DNA from: Eubacterium_G segne
GTDB taxonomy: Bacteria > Bacillota > Clostridia > Lachnospirales > Lachnospiraceae
Assembly (NCBI RefSeq): GCF_014287775.1
Contig: NZ_JACOOZ010000008.1
Location: 1-64,000, forward strand
DNA length: 64,000 nt
Direction: 5' to 3'
Shown: piece after piece, positions 45,710 through 53,272 of the stretch
Numbering within the stretch: position 1 is the stretch's first letter
How the letters are laid out: the number at the start of each line of letters is the position of its first letter
Program-made: the position numbers and the translations under genes
The notes under the pieces: generated by a model
The model's database searches: none
What the model saw: the letters and a program-made list of their open reading frames with translations, nothing else
Told to the model about the DNA's origin: nothing

Positions 45710-45738
45710 TTGAAAATATCTCCATTATAAAATATAAT
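45710..45738 (+). promoter_or_regulatory. internal promoter ahead of tuf
   Basis: TTGAAA (45710-45715), 17 bases, TATAAT (45733-45738), in the 190-base fusA-tuf spacer. The -10 box sits in the stem of a small hairpin (CCATTAT/ATAATGG). It allows tuf to be made in excess of the upstream genes. Confidence 0.75.
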
Positions 45739-45813
45739 GGGGATAGCCTTGTGAATTGGCCGATTAAGGTCAAACAAAAATAATTTATATATTAATTTAG
45801 GAGGATTACTAAA

Positions 45814-47001
45814 ATGGCAAAAGCTAAGTTTGAAAGAACAAAACCACATTGTAATATTGGTACAATCGGACATGTCGATCACGGCAAAACAACTTTAACA
45901 GCTGCTATTACTAAGGTACTTGCAGAAAGAGTTGAAGGAAATGAAGCTACAGATTTCGAGAACATCGATAAGGCTCCAGAAGAAAGAGAAAGAGGTATCA
46001 CAATCTCTACAGCTCACGTTGAATATGAAACAAAGAAGAGACATTACGCACACGTTGACTGCCCAGGTCATGCTGACTACGTTAAGAACATGATCACAGG
46101 TGCTGCTCAGATGGACGGTGCTATCCTCGTTGTTGCTGCTACTGACGGTGTTATGGCTCAGACAAAAGAGCACATCTTACTTTCACGTCAGGTAGGTGTT
46201 CCAAAGATCGTTGTTTTCTTAAACAAGTGCGATATGGTTGATGACGAAGAGTTATTAGAATTAGTAGAAATGGACGTTACAGAAATCCTTGATGAATATG
46301 GATTTGATGGTTCACCAATCATTAAGGGTTCAGCTCTTAAGGCTCTTGAAGATCCAGCTTCAGAATGGGGCGACAAGATCATGGAACTTATGGATACTGT
46401 TGATGATTACTTCCCAGATCCAGAAAGAGATACAGATAAGCCTTTCTTAATGCCAGTAGAAGACGTATTCACAATCACAGGTCGTGGTACAGTTGCTACA
46501 GGTAGAGTAGAAAGAGGAACACTTCACTTAAATGATGAAGTTGAAATCATTGGTGTTAAGGAAGAAACACAGAAGACAGTTATCACAGGTATCGAAATGT
46601 TCAGAAAGCTTCTTGATGAAGCTCAGGCTGGTGATAACATCGGTGCTCTTTTAAGAGGTATCAACAGAGACCAGATCGAAAGAGGTCAGGTTCTTGCTAA
46701 ACCTGGTACAGTAACATGCCATAAGAAGTTTACAGCTCAGGTTTACGTATTAACAAAGGATGAAGGTGGACGTCATACTCCTTTCTTCAACAACTACAGA
46801 CCACAGTTCTACTTCAGAACAACTGACGTAACTGGTGTTTGTAACTTACCAGCAGGTGTAGAAATGTGTATGCCTGGTGATAACGTAGAAATCACAGTTG
46901 AACTTATTCACCCAATCGCTATGGAGCAGGGTCTTGGATTCGCTATCCGTGAAGGTGGTAGAACAGTAGGTTCAGGTAAGGTTGCTACAATTATCGAATA
47001 A
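45814..47001 (+). CDS. tuf: elongation factor Tu
   Basis: 395 residues with GHVDHGKTT (about 18-26), ERGITISTAH, DCPGHADY and NKCD motifs, and the normal beta-barrel domains. AGGAGG precedes the ATG. Last gene of the str operon and the point where the prophage joins the chromosome. Confidence 0.99.
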   Translation: MAKAKFERTKPHCNIGTIGHVDHGKTTLTAAITKVLAERVEGNEATDFENIDKAPEERERGITISTAHVEYETKKRHYAHVDCPGHADYVKNMITGAAQMDGAILVVAATDGVMAQTKEHILLSRQVGVPKIVVFLNKCDMVDDEELLELVEMDVTEILDEYGFDGSPIIKGSALKALEDPASEWGDKIMELMDTVDDYFPDPERDTDKPFLMPVEDVFTITGRGTVATGRVERGTLHLNDEVEIIGVKEETQKTVITGIEMFRKLLDEAQAGDNIGALLRGINRDQIERGQVLAKPGTVTCHKKFTAQVYVLTKDEGGRHTPFFNNYRPQFYFRTTDVTGVCNLPAGVEMCMPGDNVEITVELIHPIAMEQGLGFAIREGGRTVGSGKVATIIE

Positions 47002-47032
47002 TACGATATGTTGGCGAATAGCCTATAAATAA

Positions 47033-47070
47033 AGGGACTTAGGAGTTTTTCCTAAGTCCTTTTTCTTTTA
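47033..47070. terminator. bidirectional terminator between tuf and integrase
   Basis: GGACTTAGGA and TCCTAAGTCC pair around a short T-rich loop, followed by TTTTTCTTTT on the plus strand and by a mixed T-rich tract on the minus strand. Works for both tuf and the convergent integrase gene. The left attachment site is probably near here. Confidence 0.88.
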
Positions 47071-47076
47071 GTGGTA

Positions 47077-48132
47077 CTAAAATGGTACTACTTTGTTTAA
47101 CTTTTCTGCTAACTCATCAGCTCTGGAAGGGTATAAATGACTATAAGTGTTAAGGGTAGTTTCAACTCGTTCATGCCCTAATCTTTCAGAAATCAGTAAT
47201 GGATTAATACCCATATCAATTAGTAAACTTGCATGTGAATGTCTAAAATCATGTACTCGTATCTTTTTTAGTCCTGCCTGTTCACTTTTCTTTTTGAGTT
47301 CCTTATAAAGAATAGCTTTGGTATATGGAAAGACACGGTCGGTCATCTTATAGCCATAAATTCTTTCAATATAATTACTTAAATCTTTAACCAGTAATTG
47401 GGGAATAGTTATTTCTCTGTTACTCTTAGGTGTCTTGGGTGAAGTAACATTGACTTTTCCACCTTTGAAATTTACAGTCTTATTAATTCTAATTATCCCA
47501 TTATCTAAATCCAAATCATTATATGTTAGTGCTAATAGTTCTCCTATACGCATTCCGGTGTAATATAAAGTTTGAAACATTGTATACTTTGTAATATCAT
47601 CAACAAGTGCAATAAACTTAAAATATTCTTCTTTAGTCCAGAATGTTATTTTGTTTCGTTTTCTTTTCCCCATACTTCCAGCTAAATGACATGGATTTTC
47701 TTTTAAATTATAAAATTTTACAGCAAAGTTTAAAGTAGCAACAAGCAGGTTGTTCATTCGTTTAAGGTATGCATCCGAATATCCCTGGGAAATCTGTTTA
47801 TTTTGCCATGCCCTTATATCAGCAGGAGTTAATAAATTAATTGGTTTATTGCCCAAATATGGAAGTATTCTATTGTTCAATAAATGTTTATGACCATCAT
47901 AAGTTACTTCTTTTAGTCTGGTTTTTATGTCTTTTAGATATAATTGAGCTAGTGAGTTTAAAGTCATATCAGGTTCGCCCTGCATTTGCAGCAAAAACTC
48001 ACGTTCCCAATTAACAGCATCTTTTTTTAGTTTGAAGCCACGTTTCTTTTTTTGCTTTTTTTCTCCTGTGTAATCAATGTAATAAGTTTTCACATAGTAA
48101 GTGTTTCTAGTTTCATCTTTAAAAACTGCCAT
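47077..48132 (-). CDS. tyrosine integrase
   Basis: 351 residues. An N-terminal AP2-like arm-binding region (MAVFKDETRNTYYVKTYYID) is followed by the SAM-like core-binding domain (about 70-150) and the catalytic domain with Arg in YTGMRIGELLAL, HDFRHSHAS (His-x-x-Arg), the LGHERVETTLNTYSH box with the second His and the Tyr nucleophile. An open frame extends 26 residues upstream, but an AGGAG site just ahead of ATG 48132 decides the start. It excises and integrates the prophage at the tuf locus. Confidence 0.95.
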   Translation of the reverse strand: MAVFKDETRNTYYVKTYYIDYTGEKKQKKKRGFKLKKDAVNWEREFLLQMQGEPDMTLNSLAQLYLKDIKTRLKEVTYDGHKHLLNNRILPYLGNKPINLLTPADIRAWQNKQISQGYSDAYLKRMNNLLVATLNFAVKFYNLKENPCHLAGSMGKRKRNKITFWTKEEYFKFIALVDDITKYTMFQTLYYTGMRIGELLALTYNDLDLDNGIIRINKTVNFKGGKVNVTSPKTPKSNREITIPQLLVKDLSNYIERIYGYKMTDRVFPYTKAILYKELKKKSEQAGLKKIRVHDFRHSHASLLIDMGINPLLISERLGHERVETTLNTYSHLYPSRADELAEKLNKVVPF

Positions 48133-48182
48133 ATTGTATCTCCTTTCTTCCCTAAAAAGGATATAAAAATAACACCCAGCAT

Positions 48183-48211
48183 TTGACCGGGTGCTCCAAA
48201 GATGATACAAT
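48183..48211 (+). promoter_or_regulatory. promoter of a putative small RNA
   Basis: TTGACC (48183-48188), 17 bases, TACAAT (48206-48211), on the opposite strand to the integrase. The -35 box lies in the right arm of a hairpin (CACCC/GGGTG, 48171-48191) that could stop minus-strand transcription or bind a regulator. Confidence 0.6.
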
Positions 48212-48217
48212 ATTCTT

Positions 48218-48273
48218 GTTCAGGGAGTATGTATTCATGCTCTGGAGCCGGTCTTAAATGGCTGGCTCTTTTT
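48218..48273 (+). ncRNA. putative 56-nt small RNA upstream of the integrase
   Basis: Predicted transcript from a TTGACC-17-TACAAT promoter to a terminator. It folds into two adjacent hairpins: GAGTATG/CATGCTC with a TATT loop (48225-48242), and GAGCCGG/CTGGCTC (48245-48268) with five T residues. No reading frame of size fits. It is antisense to the leader of the minus-strand transcript that reaches the integrase start 86 bases away. The end at 48273 is predicted and the start is approximate. Confidence 0.5.
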
Positions 48274-48274
48274 A

Positions 48275-48958
48275 TTACATTTTTAATCCGTAACCCGAAT
48301 TACAAAAATTTGTATATTGAAAATTGCTCATTGAATCGGGTAAGGCATTAAGAGTTTTAATTATTTGAGTATAATTAAAACAAGGACAAATATTGTAGAT
48401 TCGAGCATATGCATCAATTCTTTCTTTCATAGCACGTTTATCAAGGATCCACTGGGTTCCTACATGATTATAAAATGACCACCAAGGTGTGTTGCATGCA
48501 CTTATTTGGAGCCTATGACATCCAAAAGGATTTTCAGTCATATAGCTAGCACCGTAGCAATATTTGTTATTTCCTATTCTGCATTTATCACCATAACAGC
48601 GATTTAACTTACCAATTATTTTTCGATCTGTTAAATTGCCATTTACTATAACAAATGTTGATTTCCATGAACCAACCAATTCATACAACATAAGATATGC
48701 TATAAAATCAGTGGGTTTGCAAGAATAAATAGCTTGATGAAGAATAACTCCATTATCTATTTGCTCATGATATTGTGGAGCATTTTTTGCTAACACAACA
48801 GCTTTTGCATAGTTTTCAGATGTAGATTTACCAAATGATATAGAAATATGCCAGTCTGGAAAAATAGTGTCAGACTTATCTATGCTAAATGACGGTGTAG
48901 CAGTAGTTTTTGGTGATACTATTTTCATAATAGAATTTATTTTAGATAACCATTTCAT
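48275..48958 (-). CDS. cysteine-rich orphan protein of the lysogeny module
   Basis: 227 residues with no recognised domain. AAGGAG lies eight bases before the ATG. The centre has a cysteine cluster (LNRCYGDKCRIGNNKYCYG, then GCHRLQISAC), and two more cysteines sit at NICPCF, suggesting metal binding. It has no signal peptide. It lies between integrase and the ImmA-like gene, a position often used for accessory or superinfection-immunity genes. Confidence 0.7.
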   Translation of the reverse strand: MKWLSKINSIMKIVSPKTTATPSFSIDKSDTIFPDWHISISFGKSTSENYAKAVVLAKNAPQYHEQIDNGVILHQAIYSCKPTDFIAYLMLYELVGSWKSTFVIVNGNLTDRKIIGKLNRCYGDKCRIGNNKYCYGASYMTENPFGCHRLQISACNTPWWSFYNHVGTQWILDKRAMKERIDAYARIYNICPCFNYTQIIKTLNALPDSMSNFQYTNFCNSGYGLKM

Positions 48959-49027
48959 AGCGTTTACTCCTTAATAATATTATAATTTAATGAACTATCA
49001 ACTCTAAATAACCAATGGGGTTTCGCT

Positions 49028-49492
49028 TTAAATATTTTTTATTATGCCAATACTAGGATAGTTAAATTGTATAATGTAATTGTCTAGTTCTACATAATTA
49101 CCATATTTGTTCTGGTACGCATGAATTGCTTCTTTTAAATAATCAGTTGTAACATTTAAATAATCTGCAATATCATACATATTCTGACAATGATGTTCAA
49201 AAGCATCAATTAACCCACAAAGTCCAATTAGTTTGTTGTATCCCCACAATCTGGCTCTTAATTCCTGCTTCCTATTTGAAGTGGAATGTACATCAATTAG
49301 ATTTCCGCAGGAAGTAAAATGATGCCCTAATTCTTCTGCAATCGTACCGATTTTTTCATTGGTGGCTAGTTTGTAGTTGATTGCAACAACGCCATCAGAA
49401 TATAGCCCTTTTATATTGTCAGAAGAAAAATTGTATTCAACAACATCAACGTCTTGTTCGTATTCACATATGATTTCTTCGTATTTAGTCAA
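49028..49492 (-). CDS. ImmA/IrrE-type metallopeptidase
   Basis: About 154 residues with the motif AEELGHHFT, the zinc-binding E-E-L-G-H-H form of phage ImmA proteins. Such enzymes cleave a phage or ICE repressor upon damage signals. The best start is TTG 49492 behind GGGGTGA; an ATG at 49531 lacks a site. No HTH is fused to it. The CI-like repressor gene is two genes upstream, so it may be the target. Confidence 0.86.
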   Translation of the reverse strand: MTKYEEIICEYEQDVDVVEYNFSSDNIKGLYSDGVVAINYKLATNEKIGTIAEELGHHFTSCGNLIDVHSTSNRKQELRARLWGYNKLIGLCGLIDAFEHHCQNMYDIADYLNVTTDYLKEAIHAYQNKYGNYVELDNYIIQFNYPSIGIIKNI

Positions 49493-49574
49493 TTTTCTCA
49501 CCCCTTTTCTTTCGTGTTTCCATATTATCATAAGAAGAGACCTATAAATGGGACTTGTTCCTGCTGTTTTATAT

Positions 49575-50270
49575 TTATCTGCAATTTTTAGCGACCTCTA
49601 TTAATTGTTCAAGTTTTTTTCTATCCCATAACTTTATTCTTGTTTTGTCTGAAGTCTTTTTTGCGGAATCAGTAAAGTATCTGTTGGTTAAGACCACACC
49701 GACATCACATTTATACATTTGAATACCGGTATAGGCTTGTTGTACAGCACTGTTACCAATATTGCTTGAATAGCACTTGCACTGTATGCCGTATTTAATT
49801 TCTTCTTTTTCTGCTAAAATATCTATGCCATCATCAACACTATCTTGTGTAACTACTATATTTGTAAAACCGTTTTGTTCTAATAAACTTGCGCAAAAAT
49901 ACTCAAATTCATGTCCATCCATTAAATCGTAATCTTTATTAGCACACTCTGGTATAGAAGTAGAATTGCGAGCTATAATCATATTATTATGGATTTTCGA
50001 CGAATCCGTTGAAAAATTATAGTGATAAGCAATATAATCCCAAATAATATTTTCATCTACCAACATTTCTCGTACATCAGTATTGGCATCTAGAGGAGCT
50101 ATGTAGTGTAATTCGTATAATTTGTCCATAATTAGAGAGGCTTTTCGAGAACCAATCCTATATTTTCTCATTATCATGGGAACTGATATATTCCCGGCCT
50201 TAATGGTATGTATAGGTGTATGTGTTGGTATTTGTTCTTCTATTTTTTTCTTCTTATTAGGAAAGCTCAT
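49575..50270 (-). CDS. Mrr-like restriction endonuclease with FtsK-gamma-like winged helix
   Basis: 231 residues. The N-terminal part (IPMIMRKYRIGSRKASLIMDKLYE-like, about 30-60) has the winged-helix pattern of FtsK gamma domains. The C-terminal domain is Mrr-type PD-(D/E)xK with DDGIDILA (about 145) and the catalytic QCKCY (about 160). Nucleases of this family often cut modified DNA. It lies in the lysogenic strand of the prophage with the repressor, so it is probably expressed in lysogens as a defence factor. Confidence 0.85.
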   Translation of the reverse strand: MSFPNKKKKIEEQIPTHTPIHTIKAGNISVPMIMRKYRIGSRKASLIMDKLYELHYIAPLDANTDVREMLVDENIIWDYIAYHYNFSTDSSKIHNNMIIARNSTSIPECANKDYDLMDGHEFEYFCASLLEQNGFTNIVVTQDSVDDGIDILAEKEEIKYGIQCKCYSSNIGNSAVQQAYTGIQMYKCDVGVVLTNRYFTDSAKKTSDKTRIKLWDRKKLEQLIEVAKNCR

Positions 50271-50298
50271 GAGTATTTCCTCTTTTTATTTCATAAAT

Positions 50299-50610
50299 TT
50301 ATTTATTATTGTTTCTATTCTTGACAAATTCTGCAAATTGGCGAATTTCTTCCAACTCTTCTTCAGTGTATTCATCGCCATCGAAATGTGCTGCTAATGT
50401 TGTTGGAGCAGTAGGCTCATCGCTAAAATACTCAACTGAAACTCCTAATTCTTTCGCTATTCTTATTAAAACTTCTATGTCAGCTTTTTTGCTGTCTCTT
50501 TTTATCATTGAATATATAGTTGTTGGAGCAATGCCTATCTTATTAGCAAGCTCATTTGCATTTATATTTTTCTCTTGCATCAATTTATTCATTTTAGAAC
50601 CGATTCCCAT
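50299..50610 (-). CDS. CI-like repressor (XRE family)
   Basis: 103 residues with a clear lambda-repressor-type HTH (NANELANKIGIAPTTIYSMI, about 18-37) and a short acidic C-terminal tail (EEELEEIRQFAEFVKNR). No peptidase domain. The start is ATG 50610, with AGAGGTGA nearby; a longer open frame upstream would start inside the control region. It should bind the operators immediately upstream. Confidence 0.9.
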   Translation of the reverse strand: MGIGSKMNKLMQEKNINANELANKIGIAPTTIYSMIKRDSKKADIEVLIRIAKELGVSVEYFSDEPTAPTTLAAHFDGDEYTEEELEEIRQFAEFVKNRNNNK

Positions 50611-50642
50611 ATTGTTCACCTCTCTTTTATTTATCTTTATAT

Positions 50643-50752
50643 TACACGTTTTGCGTAAAAAAGTAAATAAAAAAATGTGCAAATGCGTAAAAAAGTGTTG
50701 ACAATATACGCAAAAGAGTATATATTGTAAAAGTGAGCTACGCAAATGCGTA
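50643..50752. promoter_or_regulatory. four operator-like sites in the immunity region
   Basis: Sites with the consensus TACGCAAATGCGTA lie at 50643-50657 (TACACGTTTTGCGTA), 50676-50689 (TGTGCAAATGCGTA), 50707-50720 (TACGCAAAAGAGTA) and 50739-50752 (perfect palindrome). Their centres are about 32 bases apart, near three helical turns. The third overlaps the rightward promoter spacer. Confidence 0.85.
50698..50726 (+). promoter_or_regulatory. early rightward promoter (PR-like)
   Basis: TTGACA (50698-50703), a 17-base spacer and TATATT (50721-50726). The spacer and -10 edge hold the palindromic site TATACGCAAAAGAGTATA, so repressor bound there would shut the promoter. Confidence 0.88.
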
Positions 50753-50778
50753 GACAACAAAAGAAAGGAGTATTAAAA

Positions 50779-50979
50779 ATGCCTTATTTGAATTTAAAAG
50801 GTGAGATGGCAAAAAGAAATGTTCATATAGAAGACATTTCAAAATTGTTGGATTTGCACAGAAACTCTGTGGCGAACAAAATTAACGGGAAGTCTTCATT
50901 TTCAATCAGCGAAGCGTTTAAGATTCGTAATGCTTTTTTTAAGGGTGAGGACATTGAGTATCTATTTAAAAAAGAATAG
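50779..50979 (+). CDS. Cro-like HTH protein
   Basis: 66 residues, HTH pattern IEDISKLLDLHRNSVANKI (about 17-35) and nothing else. A GGAG site precedes ATG 50779. First gene after the rightward promoter and the expected lytic regulator of the phage switch. Confidence 0.83.
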   Translation: MPYLNLKGEMAKRNVHIEDISKLLDLHRNSVANKINGKSSFSISEAFKIRNAFFKGEDIEYLFKKE

Positions 50980-50991
50980 GAGGTGATAGAT

Positions 50992-51165
50992 ATGCCTGAA
51001 AAACAATTTATGGGAGCAAAGGATATTGCTCAAACAATGGAGTGTAGTCTTTCATTTGCATACAAAATAATTAAGCAGATGAATGCAGAATTGAAAGAGA
51101 AAGGCTACATTACAATGTCAGGCAAGGTTCCAACTAAATATTTTAATGAAAGATTTTATTCATAG
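50992..51165 (+). CDS. small DNA-binding protein (excisionase-like)
   Basis: 57 residues with one helix-turn-helix (FMGAKDIAQTMECSLSFAYKI, about 6-26) and a C-terminal wing-like end (GKVPTKYFNERFYS), like excisionase or AlpA-type proteins. AGGAGGTGA at 50978-50986 selects ATG 50992. May control integrase direction. Confidence 0.7.
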   Translation: MPEKQFMGAKDIAQTMECSLSFAYKIIKQMNAELKEKGYITMSGKVPTKYFNERFYS

Positions 51166-51180
51166 AAGGGAGTGATTAAA

Positions 51181-51366
51181 TTGATTGGAGCAATTAACAG
51201 CTACCGGGATTTGCGTGACATTTGTAGAAAACATTCAGGTAGTTGCAGGGACTGTCCTTAAGGAAAAGAAAAGGACATTATGGACACACATTGTCCAAGA
51301 TTGACTGAAACAAGAAGTTGGTCGAATGAAAAAATAACCGATATGGTTGGAAAGGTTAGAGGATAA
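51181..51366 (+). pseudogene. small Cys-rich phage protein interrupted by an in-frame TAA
   Basis: Read from TTG 51181 the frame gives a 62-codon protein with three cysteines (DICRKHSGSCRDCP) up to codon 26, then TAA at 51259-51261, then an open stretch of 35 codons in the same frame with a fourth cysteine in THCPR and a natural end at 51364-51366. A GGGAGTGA site stands before TTG. One base change (CAA or GAA to TAA) would explain it. Alternatively, the 26-residue peptide is real and the rest is not. Confidence 0.55.
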
Positions 51367-51368
51367 GG

Positions 51369-51635
51369 ATGATTATTGTAGACAAAAACAAGGTAACAAT
51401 GGCAGGTCCTGATGAATTAATTGAATGTGAGGCAATGATATTTGTGGAGGCTGTAAAGAGGCATTTTATTAAAAAGCATGGTGAAAACATAGGAAAGGAA
51501 ATGTTTGAGATGTTGCTGGAATGTTCTGTGATGTCGGATGAAGAAGCTGAAAAGCGTGCAAGAGAAAACAAAAATAAACTGTCAAGAAAAGAAAATGAAA
51601 TGTTGAATAAATTCATACATTTAATGTTCAGTTAG
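51369..51635 (+). CDS. hypothetical 88-residue phage protein
   Basis: Starts three bases after the interrupted frame. Charged, helical, Glu/Lys-rich C-terminus (EEAEKRARENKNKLSRKE). No recognised domain. Part of the early operon. Confidence 0.65.
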   Translation: MIIVDKNKVTMAGPDELIECEAMIFVEAVKRHFIKKHGENIGKEMFEMLLECSVMSDEEAEKRARENKNKLSRKENEMLNKFIHLMFS

Positions 51636-51643
51636 GAGAGCTT

Positions 51644-51955
51644 ATGGAAACAAACAAAAGACTTGAAGTAAGAGAAGTAAAAGAAACCAAAAAAGAAGAG
51701 CCTGAATATACACCACTACATTCAAGCTCTCACAAAAACAATACACCTAAAGATTACCACGTTTTACAGGAAAAGTACAGAGTTGCAAACAGATACAAGA
51801 ATCTGATGATAGGTATCGTTGTGGCAATTGTAATGTGGTACAACAATTGGATTTGTATTGACAGTATTCCAATGAAGCTGTTGTATTCAGCAGGAATGGT
51901 GTTAGCAATGAGTTTTTTGTGTGGAGCAGTTGATGAAATATTAATGGAGGAATAA
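51644..51955 (+). CDS. small membrane protein of the early region
   Basis: 103 residues. A hydrophilic first half is followed by two hydrophobic segments (about 55-70 and 78-95). TAGGAGAGCTTATG gives a clear start. Function unknown; membrane proteins in phage early regions can act in superinfection exclusion, but that is only a possibility. Confidence 0.68.
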   Translation: METNKRLEVREVKETKKEEPEYTPLHSSSHKNNTPKDYHVLQEKYRVANRYKNLMIGIVVAIVMWYNNWICIDSIPMKLLYSAGMVLAMSFLCGAVDEILMEE

Positions 51956-51958
51956 TAG

Positions 51959-53272
51959 ATGGATAGTATAAAAATAAACAGTTTGGAATTGGAAAATGTA
52001 AAGAGAATTAAGGCAGTTAAATTAGAGCCAACGGAAAATGGTTTAACTGTAATAGGTGGAAACAATGGCCAGGGTAAAACATCAGTACTTGACAGTATAG
52101 CATGGGCTTTAGGTGGAAACAAATTTAAACCATCAAGTCCTGAAAGAGATGGTTCGGTCATTCCGCCAAATTTACATATTGAGTTGAGTAATGGTTTGGT
52201 GGTTGAAAGAAAAGGAAAGAACAGTGACTTAAAGGTAACGGATCCAAATGGAAACAAAGCAGGTCAGTTGTTGTTAGACACATTTATTGAAGAATTAGCA
52301 TTAAACTTACCAAAGTTTATGAATGCCAATGATAAAGAAAAAGCAGATACATTATTAAAAATTATTGGTGTTGGAGACACTCTTTATGCATTGGATGAAG
52401 AAATTAAGACATTAGTAAACGAAAGGCTCTTGATTGGGAGAGTTGCTGATCAGAAAAAGAAATACGCTGATGAACAGCCATATTATGATAATGTCCCAAG
52501 TGAATTAATTTCACCTCAGGAGCTTATCAGACAGCAGCAGGAAATACTCGCCAGAAATGGAGAAAATCAGAAAAAACGTGAAAAGGTAAGTTTATATGAA
52601 GCACAGGTAAGCTTAAAGGATGCATCTGTTAAGCAGCTTGAAGGACAGATTACTAAACTTAGTATTAAACTTGAAGAAGTAAGAAAAGAAAAAGCAGAGT
52701 TGGAGCAGAACCTTGCAATAGCTAAAACTGATGCATTAACACTTCAGGATGAATCAACAGCAGAACTGGAAAATAATATTGCAAACATTGAAGAGTTAAA
52801 TCGTAAAATAAGAGCAAATATGGATAAGGAAAAAGCTGAAGAGGATGCAAAAATCGAAAAGACCAAGTATGATGCATTAACCACACAGATTGAAGACAAG
52901 AGAAAGGAAAGAATTAATTTGTTAAATAATGCGAGTCTTCCACTTCCTGAATTATCAATTGAAGATAATGCATTGACCTATAAGGGACAGAAATGGGATA
53001 ACATGTCAGGTAGTGAACAGTTGAAAGTAGCTACTGCCATAGTAAGAAAATTAAATCCTAATTGTGGTTTTGTTTTAATAGACAAGCTTGAACAAATGGA
53101 TGTAAACACTTTAAAAGAATTTGGACAGTGGATTGAAAAAGAAGGCTTGCAGGCAATTGCAACAAGAGTTGGCGCAGGAGACGAATGTTCAATCATTATA
53201 GAGGATGGATATTCAAACAATATTGACAAGAAAGAAGAATCCGTACCGAAATTTCAGGAAGGAGTATTTTAA
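51959..53272 (+). CDS. RecF/SbcC-like AAA ATPase of the phage recombination module
   Basis: 437 residues. Walker A is GGNNGQGKTSVLDS (about 35-48), a coiled coil spans about 175-315, an ABC-like signature NMSGSEQL is at about 345, and a Walker B-like FVLIDKLEQMD follows. The residue after the Walker B Asp is Lys rather than the usual catalytic Glu. Probably helps a recombinase, since a Sak4-like gene starts one base later. It overlaps that gene by one base. Confidence 0.84.
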   Translation: MDSIKINSLELENVKRIKAVKLEPTENGLTVIGGNNGQGKTSVLDSIAWALGGNKFKPSSPERDGSVIPPNLHIELSNGLVVERKGKNSDLKVTDPNGNKAGQLLLDTFIEELALNLPKFMNANDKEKADTLLKIIGVGDTLYALDEEIKTLVNERLLIGRVADQKKKYADEQPYYDNVPSELISPQELIRQQQEILARNGENQKKREKVSLYEAQVSLKDASVKQLEGQITKLSIKLEEVRKEKAELEQNLAIAKTDALTLQDESTAELENNIANIEELNRKIRANMDKEKAEEDAKIEKTKYDALTTQIEDKRKERINLLNNASLPLPELSIEDNALTYKGQKWDNMSGSEQLKVATAIVRKLNPNCGFVLIDKLEQMDVNTLKEFGQWIEKEGLQAIATRVGAGDECSIIIEDGYSNNIDKKEESVPKFQEGVF

